Assembly: GCA_019454045.1 (NCBI GenBank)
Contig: SKCR01051207.1
Span: 1 to 64,000, forward strand
Reading direction: 5' to 3'
DNA length: 64,000 nt
Source: Zanthoxylum bungeanum
Taxonomy: Eukaryota; Streptophyta; Magnoliopsida; Sapindales; Rutaceae
The translations under genes and the position numbers were made by a program. The notes beneath the pieces are model-generated. The model was not told where the DNA came from and searched no databases. It worked only from the letters and a program-made list of their open reading frames with translations. Shown in pieces: positions 23,988 to 34,699 of the stretch (its first letter is position 1; each line of letters opens with the position of its first letter).

Positions 23988-24672
23988 AAAAATTCTAAGC
24001 AGAATTTCAAAAAACGGACCTCACCGTTGCGTCCGGAATGGTCGAAAATGGTGGAAATGACACTTCGTTTGTCAAAATCCGACACAGGGACCAAATTGCA
24101 AATTCAGAAATTACAGGGGTCAAAGTGCAATTTCCAAAAGTTCAGGGGCCAAAGTGCAATTACGGAAAAGTTCAGGGACTAATATGCAATTTCCAAAAAG
24201 TCCAGGGACTAAATTGAAAATTTCTGAAAGTATAGGGGCTAAATTGTAATTTCCAGAAAGTTCAGGGACCTATCTGAAATTTACCAGGCACCGCTGACGT
24301 GGCAGCTGACTGGGCTGCTGACTGTGCACTGACGTGGCGCTGACTGGGCTCTGACGTGGCGGATGACTGGGCTGCTGACTGTACGCTGACGTGGCGCTGA
24401 CTCAGCGTCTTCAACCTTCGGCTGGAGCGTGTAACGCGTGGATGCGACTGGGGCGCGTGACGAACCTTCTGTCCGGCGCGTGTGGCGCGTGCGTCTTCAC
24501 CGGAGCTCCGTTCGATCGCCGAAAAATACCACCGTGCTCGTCTCGCCGTGAAACGTCTGATGGTATGCTCAAAATCGATTTTCGACAACTTTTGTCGGAA
24601 CCGACTTTCCGAACCGAAACTTCGTTTCTGAATTTCGGGATCCCTCCGTGGAACCGTAGCTCTGATACCACT
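23988..24672 (-). other. Leader of the Tork element with two tandem-repeat blocks
   Basis: Between primer site and gag. At 24093-24271 about six 30-bp units of the form aaagtgcaatttcc...ttcaggg run in tandem. At 24285-24405 a second, irregular set repeats ctgacgtggc and gctgactgggct. A 141-codon minus-strand open stretch covers the second set (24262-24687) but its composition follows the repeats; no domain is seen. Confidence 0.65.
24659..24670 (-). other. Primer-binding site of the Tork element (tRNA-iMet)
   Basis: TGGTATCAGAGC on the minus strand, two bases after the LTR end, complementary to the 3' end of initiator tRNA-Met, the usual primer of plant copia elements. Confidence 0.9.
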
Positions 24673-24994
24673 TGTTGTGATAAACACACAATAATAGAGG
24701 ATATTTGAGAGAAAACTCTTCTTTTATATAACCACAAAAGAATTACAAAGCTTCCAATACAAGCTTTACAAAAAACTCTCACCAATCACTCTCACTACAC
24801 TTTCACACATTTAGGGATACTGATGACTGAAGATAGGGGCTCATTTTATAGTGCCCAAACCGCGTGAACAGTGCCACGCGGTTTGGACACGTTTTTGCCA
24901 GCCCATACACGTCTTGTTGCTGTAACTTGCTGGCTTCCTCTTGTTGCTGTAACTTGCTGGCTTCCTCTTGCCAACTTGCAAGCTGTTTCCAACA
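24673..24994 (-). repeat. 5' LTR of the Tork copia element
   Basis: 322 bp, starting TGTTGTGATAAAC and ending TTTCCAACA on the plus strand, nearly identical to 19541-19864; two one-base indels near the start and a change near 24833 are visible. Followed by the TSD gatca. Confidence 0.92.
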
Positions 24995-24999
24995 GATCA

Positions 25000-25448
25000 C
25001 GACTCAAAGTATCGCAGCCCCCATCTTCAGTCTTCACGCACGACGTCACGAGCTTGATTGATGACAAATGGATAATAATAATAATGGATAAATGACAAGC
25101 AAAGCCTTAATTATTTTTTTTTTAAAAAAAAAAACAAGGGATTTGACTATTTGTGGGGTAACAAAAGACAAAAATTTTTATTTAGAGATATGAGTAAGCT
25201 TTATAAAAAAAATTGAAAAAGAAAAATACAAAGTTTGTAATAAGACTCTGACTTTGGACGGAACTGGGGAGTGTGTGTCTCTCAATATATTTTTATTCCC
25301 TATCTTATCCGCTGATCACTCCATTAAAAATTTCCCCGGAAAAATACAGAGAGAGATCGAGAGAGTCAAAATTCCTCCAACAGAGTCACATACTTCATTC
25401 ATTCGATGTGAATAAATAAATAAATAAATAATAAAAACAGTGGTGATC

Positions 25449-25542
<94 letters not shown>

Positions 25543-25564
25543 GTGGCAGTAAAATCGATTTAGA
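25000..25564 (+). promoter_or_regulatory. Captured 5' region of an inositol-transporter gene
   Basis: Between the copia element and the captured exon. The stretch at 25310-25410 resembles a plant 5' leader, with a gagagagatcgagagag tract, and is followed by a long TTA microsatellite. No splice site or frame precedes the ATG at 25565. Origin with the captured gene is inferred from continuity; the capture start is not visible. Confidence 0.4.
25449..25541 (+). repeat. (TTA)n microsatellite
   Basis: About 30 units of tta, once interrupted near 25481, between the captured leader and the captured ATG. In one frame it gives poly-tyrosine, which explains a spurious long open frame. Confidence 0.95.
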
Positions 25565-25703
25565 ATGGAGGGAGGAGTGCATGCAGCAGGGGCAGATGCG
25601 TCAGCGTTTCGAGAGTGTTTCTCTTTGGCTTGGAAGAATCCTTACGTTCTTTGCCTTGCTTTCTCTGCTGGAATTGGCGGCCTTCTTTTCGGCTATGACA
25701 CTG
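25565..25703 (+). pseudogene. Exon 1 of an inositol transporter captured by the hAT element
   Basis: The ATG at 25565 opens 46 codons plus one base, starting MEGGVHAAGADASAFRECF and ending AGIGGLLFGYDT. AGIGGLLFGYDTG is the hallmark start of transmembrane helix 1 in plant inositol transporters (INT family, H+ symporters of the major facilitator superfamily). The exon ends ACTG followed by gtttct, a good donor at the place where INT genes have their first intron. About 140 bp later the hAT subterminal repeats begin. A short gga-gct-ttt piece near 25818 could be the start of exon 2. Only the N-terminus is present, so it cannot make a transporter. Confidence 0.78.
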
Positions 25704-25964
25704 GTTTCTTTCCTTTTCCTTTTCCTTTTCCTTTTCTTTGTTAAAATTTTCTTGAATAATGTTTCCATATCGTGTGGCTGTGATTTCCGCAGCCCCATAT
25801 TGAATAGTGGAAGTGGAGCTTTAAAAAAAGTGGACAGTTGCGGGTATGCCCGGGTCCGGACCCGGAAGTGCTTTACCGGGTCCAAATCCGGACCCGGGTC
25901 CACCAAAGAACTTGGGGATCCGGATCCGGGTCCGGATCCGGAAATTGTCATCCCTACATATGAC

Positions 25965-26118
25965 TATGTTATTACATACGACTCATAAGTGTCAACGGTG
26001 TCCCAATATTGTGCATTCTCTGCTATGTGTTCTAGATAATCCAGTACATCTTCGGGATTTTTTTCCCTAAACTCACCATTACATATCATTTCCACTACTT
26101 GTCTACTTTATGATATTA
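25965..26118 (-). pseudogene. Gag N-terminal-side fragment of Athila F
   Basis: The minus strand encodes VDKQVVEMICNGEFREKNPE, DVLDYLEHIAENAQYWDT and VDTYESY, an Athila gag motif set, in one frame. It continues at 19123 downstream after removal of the hAT element. It is cut at 26118 by the LTR of element D, with tatta as the probable TSD. Confidence 0.72.
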
Positions 26119-28472
26119 TGATCGGTGGTAAACAAACACGTAACACAAGTGCACGTATCACTCAAGTAGTATAAAAATATTGATCCCACGAGGACTTAAT
26201 ACATAGGCTATCAATTTATGAAGTTAAATGTCTATGAGTATCTAATTGATTGATTGTTGGTTGGATGGTGATTTTTGTCTAAAACAAGTAAATAAAACAG
26301 TGCGGAAGTAAATTAAAGGAAAAATCAATATTACAAAACTATTTAGGGTTGTGAATCCTTCCAATATCTTTTAAAAATGAAGTGATTATCTCATGTTTGT
26401 GCAATATATCGATTTATTAACCTGGAACACGAAAATATGCAAAAGCATCTTCCAAATGCAAACACCCAAAGTAACCCAATTAACTATATTCCTATGTTAA
26501 TTAAGAAACTCTGAATTCATTAAGTTTAAGTTCCAATTTTGGTAACTCCGCCCGACAGGTATATTCCTATCCTGTAAGGAAATCTACCTAAGAGACATTT
26601 ACCCCAAGGTGAGATCATGAGCTATTGAGTCTAAGGTTAAAACTAAAATCTCTTTTCCAAGTTCATTTTAAGTTTACCAAATCAATCTTATTAATGGCCA
26701 CTTAACAAGAAACATTAAGACTAAGACTCAATAAATAAACCAATATATTACCCAAGGCATAAAATAACCAACTTATAAACCGATGATAATGGAATTCATC
26801 ACAACCCTAGATAAGGTATTTAGTTACAACTCATATCTAGGACTATTAAAAACTTAAATAAAGAAAATGACATAAAATAAAACTTGAATATTAAAAAGGT
26901 AAAATAAAACATTAATATAAAATGTTGGGGGTTAGAGGATCCACTTTTATTGCTTCTAATCTGGAAATCTCTCTTATTATAATATATAAATTGCATGACA
27001 TTACCAACCGACCATATAGGCGGTATCCTGATTAAGTCATATTTTTGATTAATTCCAACTGACCATAAATGCGGTATCCAATTAAGTCAGGTTAAAATCA
27101 ATTTAATTAAGTCCAACCGACCATAAAGGCGGTATCCCATTAAGTCAGGTTTTAAGATAGTTTATAAATTATAACTGTAGACGCTGGTTTTCGCCCGAGG
27201 TCCACAATTGAGATTTCTTTGAGATGGGGGCACTGGCGATCCTGCAGAAAAAAGATGTAGAGTGAGCGGGAATACTGCCCACCGGTGTGGTGGGTGCCGG
27301 GGGCACTCCGACGCCCAAGTCAGTAAATGAACAAAGATAGTAGTTGAAGGAATGTCAAAGTAAGATACTACCTTGAGCTTCGTAGGGTGCCGTGAGGGCG
27401 GTAGATAGCAGGTATAGTGACTTTTGTGAAAGTCCCAGAGCTATGAGTAGGAGAGCTAGAAATTGGATCCCCCTTTCCTCCTCTATACTCTTCGTTTATA
27501 TACATGCCTTTAAGGGTGCATATGCATTTACTGCTCTTTGATTACTTGTCCGTTGGGAATCCATTACGATCGACTTCATGAGGAGCATTTAGTGCTTCTG
27601 CCCGTTTGTAGGCTGGAACGGCTGGTTCTCATTTATGAGACCGAGCATTAAGTGGACTGGCCATTGGATGATCCTTTGGTCACAGGTGTTGAAAATCATT
27701 GGGCCTGGGCCTGTATTACGCCTTTGGGGTTTGATTAGGGGGTGCATCCAGTAGTGGGCCCGAAGCGAAAGGTCGAAGTTACCCTTGGGCCAAATTTGGC
27801 CCGTACAATAACTAAGGGAGATAAATCTAAATTATAATAATAAAAACTTTACCTTTCACCATAGCAGATGGAATTTACATACTCATACTTTAAAGTAAAA
27901 TAAAGAAAGATCTATTGCTTAAAATAAAAATTAAATATAATAAAGTTGTAAATAAACAAACAAGATACAATCTTCTTAGTATTCTTAAGGAAATCCCCAG
28001 AAGAAAGTATGAATTTTCCTTCTGATTTCAACTTCAATTTATAGGCAAAATTTTTCCATACGCATCGCGACATAAAATACATGTGCGTCGCGACGCGACG
28101 CGCGCTACAGTACTGTACAAGTCTCGATAGCTGAATTATTGGCTTGGCGTCGCGATGCGTTGAGGGTTTTGCATTGCGACGTGAGCTACAGTGATGACGC
28201 ATGAGATGACGCGTGTCAGCAGGCTACATAATTGTGGCGCGTCGCTACGTAAATGATGTTGCGCGTCACGACGCGTGAACAGAAAATTTCCTAATTTGCC
28301 ATTTTTTATCCGAATTTCACCGTTTTAGCCCTGATTCAATTCCAGTGAGTTCCGAAACTTTATTTATCTGCAAAATGACACAAAACACATAAAAATATTC
28401 ACAATACTCGAGAAACTATACAAAATATCAAGTAAAATGGGTGATAAATATTGATATATTTTTCGTCTATCA
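26119..28472 (-). repeat. 3' LTR of element D (split by a Tat solo LTR)
   Basis: On the plus strand it starts TGATCGGTGGTAAAC and ends CGTCTATCA; the polypurine tract (minus: ttaggttttgaggtg) adjoins on the right. It has the family's accgacc...ggcggtatcc repeats (27000-27140) and several GCGTCGCGACGC-type palindromes (28065-28275). Confidence 0.78.
27176..27807 (-). repeat. Solo LTR of a Tat element
   Basis: TGTAGACGCTGG...GGCCCGTACA with the TSD ataac on both sides (27171-27175, 27808-27812). Related to the LTRs of the Tat element at 13263 and of K. No internal region adjoins, so a full element was removed by LTR-LTR recombination. Confidence 0.9.
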
Positions 28473-29644
28473 CACCTCAAAACCTAACATTTTGCTAGTC
28501 CTCAAGCAAAAAAAACAAAATAAAATACAATAAACAACTTTAAAAATAAAATTCAACTAAGCCACTTTCGTAGGGATCACGGTTGCATTTAGCGTATGCA
28601 ACAAGTCTTTAAACCCCTAGGTGTCCCTAGTGGACGAGTTGTAGTCTCGTGAGGGCTTACAGCAACGATACCCACAAACGTCAATCAAATGTAAAATCAA
28701 ACACACAAAACAAGTTATTGACTAAACAAGTGAAATTCTTATCCAAGTTAATATTTGTTTTCTTTCTTTCTAAATTACCAAATAAGTAAATTCTCTGATT
28801 ATATTTACCATTCTTCATATACATAACCAACAAGGTATTAATCAAATCATTGTGCCACAAGATTCATAAGTGTAGTTGAAAAGAGAGTAATATTTTTGTC
28901 CTAAAGTTATATCAGAATTCACACATTTTTTGGCAATGGATTTTTTTTAATAACATCTTTAATCCATGTAGCGAGCTTTGGGCCAGTGACTCCCAAACCA
29001 GTTGGTTTTAGGGCACTAGGTATTAAGACACCCATATGGACTTAATTACTCGGATCTCGGATGTTTAAAGGTTCTACTGTTTTACGTGAATAATCTCTGC
29101 TTACTGAGGCAAGACTCCCGCTTACTGAGTAGAAACTTTATTATTATTAACTCAAGCTTTTACCGTTTGACGCGAACAATCTCTTCTTACTGAGGCAAGA
29201 CGCCCGATTACTAAGTAAAAGCATGGTTAATTATTTATATACACGTTTTTTTATTTCATCGTTTTCATATGTTTCCTCCAATAAACTATAGCACTGAATA
29301 TTACAAAACTTTTCACTTACAACTCATGTGCGTATGTTACAATGCATGTTGATAATACCTGTCAATTGAGCATATGAAGATCCAATTTAATCAGTATTAA
29401 GGAGAATTCATGAATTTAAATAATTCAAAAGGAAATAAACAAAAATTAACTTGTTACGAAATAGGTTGAGATACGTCGCAGGAGTGGAAATTCCTTACAC
29501 AGCTATCTCAAACATCATTCCACCTGATTAGTCAAGTTAAAAATACAAAAAAAATATTTATTTTAATTTTTTTTTAAAAAAAAATTAAAATTTTTTGACT
29601 AAAAACCAAGCAAAAACAACACAACGAAAATAAAAATAAAAACT
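28473..29644 (-). other. Residual internal region of element D
   Basis: No coding sequence. In reverse it holds the tract next to the LTR, the gagactacaactcgtccac block (28570-28660), the ccagtgactcccaaaccagttgg block (28980-29050), the duplicated actgaggcaaga block (29100 and 29195) and the region of aggaatttccactcc (about 29490), then ends in pseudo-polypurine-flank sequence fused to the leader. Confidence 0.65.
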
Positions 29645-29684
29645 TGATTGATGGTAAACACACACGTAACGCAAGCGCACGTAT

Positions 29685-31729
29685 TGATGAGTGATAAATC
29701 TATCACTATTTCCCACTCATTTAACCTAATATTTTGTATAGTTTCTTGAGCTTTGTGAATATTTTGATGTGTTTTGTGTTATTTTGTAGATAAATAAAGT
29801 TTCAGGACATTCTGGAGGTGATTTGGAGCAAAATAGTGAAAATTGGAAAAAATGGCATTTTGGTAATTTGGGCGCGTCGCGACGCGCAAGCCCTTGGAGT
29901 CGCGACGCCTAACGTGCACCAAGTCATGCTAATGTGCGCCGGGTCAACAGGTCAGAATTTGAGAAGTTTGACTTTGCTAACGTGCGCCGTGCCACGTGTT
30001 ACCATCACAGAGGATCCGCTAACATGCGCTTGGACACGTGTCACAAGCCTATGGTGCCGACACTCCGCGTGACACGTGTCATCTTCTCATTGGACCGAAT
30101 CCTCAACGAATCTTCTTCTGCCACGTGTCATCTTCTCATTGAACCGAATCTACCACGTGCCACGTGTTGAATTCTTATTGGGCAGACGAAATCCGCGTCA
30201 ACAGTCAAAGTCAAACCGCGTGGACCAAGTCAACAGAGCCAGCGTCGCGACGCAAGAAGGAATTTGGCGTCGCGACGCCAGACGCAAAATTTGCTTATAA
30301 ATTGAGCTCGAGATTTCAGTTTTAGTTGCACCATTCTCTCTCATTTCTTTGATGTAAATAGAGAGTTTCTCTCTCTAGTTTCTTTTAATTTAAGTTTTGT
30401 AATTAATTTTTAATTACATTCTGTAATAGTAATTACTTTTTGTAATAGTAATAGTAATTTATCTTGTTTTTACTGTTTCAATTTTACTATTCAACCATGA
30501 TGAGGTAACTTCTCCTTGCTAAGGTGAAAGGTAATTCTTTTACTGTTACTATTTAGATTAATCTCCCTTAAATATAATATATTTACTATTTAAAATTTGA
30601 CTTAATAATGATACCGCCATATTGGTCGGTTGGCTATTAAATTTAAATTGGTTTAAACCTGACTAATCAAGGATACTGCCTATATGGCTGGTTGGTAATT
30701 AAATTTTCTTACCGCCTATATGGCAGGTTCATGGACAAATCATACCGCCTTTATGGCTGGTCGGACTTAATTTGAATTAATCAGGTTACCGCCTATATGG
30801 TTGGTTGGTAATATTATCACAAGTTTATATATTATTTTATGAGAGATATCTAAAATAGTAAATAGTAAAAGTAATTCATTTTACCTTAGCATTTTATTTT
30901 ATTGTAATTTACTTTTCAGTATTTACTTTACCGCATTTACTATTTCGCATTTTTACTTTATGGCTTTTACTTTTAAGTTTTCACTAGCCTTATCCATGTG
31001 TCATAACTAAGTTAGTTATCTATGGTTGTGATGAATTTCAATATCACCGGTTTATAAGGGTTAGATTATAGTTTGGGTAATATAAAGATTTATTTATTAA
31101 GTCTTAATCTTAATGCTTTTTATTAACTGGCCATAAATAAAATTGATTAGGTAAACTTAAAATGAACTAGACATAGGGATTTTAAGTTTGAGACCTTAGA
31201 CTCAATAGCCCACGATATTCCTTGAGGATAGATAACCCTTTAATAGATTTCCTTACAGGATAGACATATACCTGTCGGGCGGGGGTAGCCATAATTGGAA
31301 CTTAAACTTAATGAATCCAGATAATTTGGTTGACATAGACATATGGTTCAATTGGGTTAAACTGGGTATTTGTGTCTGACCATCGACAGAGGCTTTCACA
31401 TAATTTAGTGTTCCAGGTTAATAAATCAATATATTACCCAGCTATAAGATAACCACTTCATCTTTAAATAATATTGGAAAGATTCACAACCCTAAATAGT
31501 TTTTAATATTGAATTTTCTTAAAACCTACTTTCAAACAATTTTATTTACTTGTTTTTAAATTTAGAATCGTCACCATTTCAAATCAATCAAACAACCTGT
31601 TAGATACTAGTAATCATATGACCTCATAAAATTAATAGCTTAGGTATTAAGTCCTCGTGGGATCGATACTTTTTATACTACTTGAACGATACGTGCGCTT
31701 GCGTTATACGCGTGTGTAAGCACTGGTCA
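29685..31729 (+). repeat. Solo LTR of the A/B family
   Basis: 2045 bp, starting TGATGAGTGATAAATC and ending CACTGGTCA, with the TSD cgtat on both sides (29680-29684, 31730-31734), inserted in the 5' LTR of element D. It is longer than the LTRs of element A because the region 29870-30290 carries CACGTG and GCGTCGCGACGC motif clusters. Four repeats of the accgcc-tatatggctggttgg type lie at 30610-30810. Confidence 0.92.
29871..30303 (+). promoter_or_regulatory. LTR promoter with six G-boxes and CG palindromes
   Basis: CACGTG occurs at 29993, 30035, 30073, 30122, 30154 and 30161, most within acacgtgtc or ccacgtgtc contexts. The part around 30073-30150 is a 49-bp direct repeat (cacgtgtcatcttctcatt twice). 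Outside this lie gcgcgtcgcgacgcgc (29871), gtcgcgacgcc (29901) and two more cgtcgcgacgc motifs (30242, 30266). TATA is at 30296 (tataaattgagctcg). Binding of G-box factors is inference. Confidence 0.65.
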
Positions 31730-34699
31730 CGTATCGCTCGAGTAGTATAAAAAATATCGATCTAACGAGGACTTAATACCTAGGCTATCAATTTATGAAG
31801 TTAAATTTCTATGAGCATCTAATTGATTGATTGTTGGTTGGATGGTGATTTTTGTGTAAAATAAGCAAATAAAACAGTGCGAAAGTAAATTAAAGGAAAA
31901 ATCAATATTACAAAACTATCTAGGGTTGTGAATCATTCCAATATCTTTTGAAGATGAAGTGATTATCTCATGTTTGTGCAATATATCGGTTTATTAACCT
32001 GGAACAAGAAAATTTGCAAAAGCTTCTTCTGATGGTCAGATGCAAGCACCCTAGTAACCCAATTAACTATATTCCTATGTTAATTAAGAAACTCCAAATT
32101 CATTAGGTTTAAGTTTCAATTATGGATACCCCCGCCCGACAGGTATATTCCTATCCTGTAAGGAAATCTACCTAAGAGACATTTACCCCAAGGTGAGATC
32201 GTGAGCTATTAAGTCTAAGGCTAAACCTAAAATCCATTTTCCAAGTTCATTTTAAGTTTACCAAATCAATCTTATTAATGGTCAGTTAACAAGAAGCATT
32301 AAGAGTAAGACTCAATAATAAACCAATATATTACCCAAGGCATAAAATAACCAACTTATAAACCGATGATAATGGAATTCATCACAACCCTAGATAAGGT
32401 ATTTAGTTACAACCAATATCTAGGACTATTAAAACCTTAAATAAAGAAAATGACATAAAATAAAACTTGAATATTAAAAAGGTAAAATAAAACAATAATA
32501 TAAAATGTTGGGATTATATGATCCACTTTTATTACTTCTAATTTAGAAATCTCCATTATTACAATATATAAATTGCATGACATTACCAACCGACCATATA
32601 GGCGGTATCCTGATTAAGTCAGATTTTTGATTAATTCCAACCGACCATAAAGGCGGTATCCAATTAAGTCAGGTTAAAATCAATTTAATTAAGTCCAACC
32701 GACCATAAATGCGGTATCCCATTAAGTCAGGTTTTAAGATAGTTTATATATTATAATTAATGGAGATTAATCTAAATTATAATAATAAAAGTTTTACTTT
32801 TCACCCCCATCAAATGGAAGTTACCTACTCATACTTTAAAGTGAAATAAAGAAAGATCTATTGTTTAAAATAAAAATTAAAAACAAGAAAGCTGTAAATA
32901 AACAAACAAGCTACAATCTTCTTAGTATTCTTAAGGAAATCCCCAGAAGAAAACATGAATTTCCCTTCTGATTTTAGCTTCAATTTATAGGCAAAATTTT
33001 TCCATGCGCGTCGCAACGCTCGTCGATGCATAACACGTGTACGCAGCTTGCTGAGATGGTGACACGTGTCCGCGTTTCGTTGGTGCGTCACGATGCAGAA
33101 AGTCATGTGCGTTGCAACACGTGAGTAATGATGACGCAGAGATGAGGTCAGTGATGACGCATGTCAGCAGGCTGCATAATTATGGCGCGTCGGGACACAG
33201 AGGATGTTGCGCGTCGCGACACGTGAACTGAAAATTTCCCAATTTGCCCTTTTTGATCCGAATTTTACCATTTTATCCCCGATTCAATTCCTGTGAATAT
33301 TTGCCGCCCAATTTACTTGATATTTTATATAGTTTCTCGAGTGTTGTGAATATTTTTATGTGTTATTTTACAGATAAATAAAGTTTCGGTACTCACTGTA
33401 ATTGAATCAGGCTAAAACGGTGAAATTCGGATCAAAAAGGAAAATTGGGAAATTTTTTGTTCAAGCATCTTAACGCGCAACATCCCCTGCGTCGCGACGC
33501 ACCACAATTATGGAGCCTGCCGATATGCACCATCACTGATGTCATCCCTGCGTCATCATTACTCATGCGTCGCGATGCGCATGACTTTCTGTGTCGAGAT
33601 GCACAGACGAAACACGGACACGTGTCACCATCTTAGCAAGCCGCGTACACATGTTATGCATCGACGCGCGTCGCGACGCGCAAGTCATCTGCGTTGCGAC
33701 GCGCAAGGCAAAATCTTGCCTATAAATTAAAGCTGATTTCATTTAAAATTATCATACTTTCCTTGAGGTTTCTATTAAGGAACTTGATGATTGTATCTTG
33801 TGTGTTTATTTTTTGTATTTTAATTATGTATTTTTATTTTTAGTAATAATAGTTTGTGTGTTTTTACTTTCTTTTATGTTTTGTAGTTAATTTCTGCTGA
33901 GGGAATGATGAAACATTGAATATGATAAGGTAGATTAATCTCACTTAATTTATAATATGGAAATTATAAGTTAATAATATGGATTAAAGTTGATACCGCC
34001 TTAATGGTTGGTTTTATTTATTTGACATAATATGACATCGCATATATGGTCGGTCTTTAGGTGACAGATGATTAGCACCTATATGGCTGGTTTATGGACA
34101 AATAATAACACTGTCTTTATGGCTGGTTTGATTTAATTGGGTAACACTAACAATTTCTATATTATAATAAAGTGAGATATCTAAATTTGAAATATTAAAG
34201 GTGGATCCCCAAACCTCATCATTTTATTTTAATCTAGGGAAGTGATGAAGCACAATATTCTTGAGTTTAATAATTTATTTCATTATATTATGGGTAATAC
34301 TTCAGGCTTGTTTATTGAATCTTAACTTAATGCTTCTTGTTGCCTGATCACCAATAAGATTGATGTGGTAAGCTTAAAATGAACTTGGAAAAGAGATTTT
34401 AGGTATCAGCTTTAGATTTAATAGCTCACGATCTCACCTTAGGGTAGATATCTCTTAAGTAGATTTCCTTCCAGGATAGACATATACATGTCGGGCGGGG
34501 GTAGCCACAATTGGAACTTGAACTTAATGAATTCAGGTCACTTAATTAACATATGAATATAGTTAATTGGGTTATTTTGGGTATTTGTATTTGACCATCG
34601 GAAGAGACTTTTGCATATTTTCGTGTTCCAGGTTAACAAACTAATTTATTACACATAAATAAGAGAATTAATTCATCATTAGAATAATATTGTGTGGAA

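Larger units (their letters stand above)
19541..24994 (-). mobile_element. Tork/Tnt1-like Ty1/copia element, nearly intact
   Basis: A complete 5454-bp minus-strand element: 5' LTR 24673-24994, initiator-tRNA-Met primer site, leader, gag, protease-integrase, RT-RNase H, polypurine tract, 3' LTR 19541-19864. Both flanks carry the TSD gatca (19536-19540, 24995-24999). The LTRs differ at only a few positions, so the insertion is recent. Domain order protease-integrase-RT-RNase H is copia. Three short frame disruptions separate otherwise complete domains. It inserted in the hAT element. Confidence 0.93.
19124..25956. mobile_element. hAT-type transposon carrying a host gene fragment
   Basis: Left end TAGGCATGGCAA and right end (inward) TAGGGATGACAA form imperfect terminal inverted repeats, both followed by cccgggtcc/ggatccgg subterminal repeats. 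Flanking 8-bp duplications catatgaa (19116-19123) and catatgac (25957-25964) agree at seven positions. 8-bp TSDs and TAGGG-type ends indicate hAT. There is no transposase; without the copia insert (19541-24999) it is about 1.4 kb, holding part of an inositol-transporter gene. It is therefore a non-autonomous gene-carrying ('Pack') hAT. It inserted into the gag of Athila F. Confidence 0.82.
15530..26118 (-). mobile_element. Athila element F, truncated and interrupted
   Basis: Minus-strand Athila-lineage remnant: gag (26118-25965, then 19123-18065), protease (18064-17675), partial RT (17659-17120), an ORF-X piece (17119-16745) and the 3' UTR modules down to about 15530, where similarity to the family stops without an LTR. 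A hAT element (19124-25956) sits in the gag, and its upstream gag side is cut at 26118 by the LTR of element D. The rest of RT, RNase H and integrase is deleted between RT and ORF-X. Confidence 0.78.
26119..33295 (-). mobile_element. Element D: internally deleted Athila-family LTR element
   Basis: Minus-strand element with a 3' LTR (26119-28472), a short internal region of 1.2 kb (28473-29644) and a 5' LTR (29645-33295) that lacks about its first 130 bp. The internal part contains only 3' UTR modules. The leader after the 5' LTR reads agttttt and then jumps into 3' UTR sequence, so primer site and all genes were lost in one deletion. It carries two later solo-LTR insertions. It sits in the gag of Athila F. 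Confidence 0.75.
29645..33295 (-). repeat. 5' LTR of element D (split by a solo LTR, truncated)
   Basis: Parts 29645-29684 and 31735-33295. The LTR end TGATTGATGGTAAAC (plus strand) corresponds to the 3' LTR end at 26119. The LTR start is missing: the sequence breaks at about 33295 and is joined to the start of an LTR of the opposite orientation. Confidence 0.7.

Noticed and set aside
24262..24687. A 141-codon minus-strand frame upstream of the Tork gag
   Set aside because: It covers the ctgacgtggc repeats and the primer site and has repeat-driven composition (AAQSAATS). No copia protein is known there.
25440..25988. A 182-codon plus-strand frame with poly-leucine and poly-tyrosine
   Set aside because: It is created by the (TTA)n microsatellite and passes through the captured transporter exon in a different frame and through the hAT end repeats.
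28060..28280. Palindromic GCGTCGCGACGC spacing considered as a CRISPR-like or phage-type array
   Set aside because: Irregular spacing, no unique spacers of constant length, and plant LTR context; treated as an LTR motif.
33296..33720. The possibility that B's LTR start is an intact TG terminus at 33290
   Set aside because: The base string cctgtgaatattt has a TG but comparison with the LTR start next to the D polypurine tract shows about 20 bases are missing, so I treat it as truncated.
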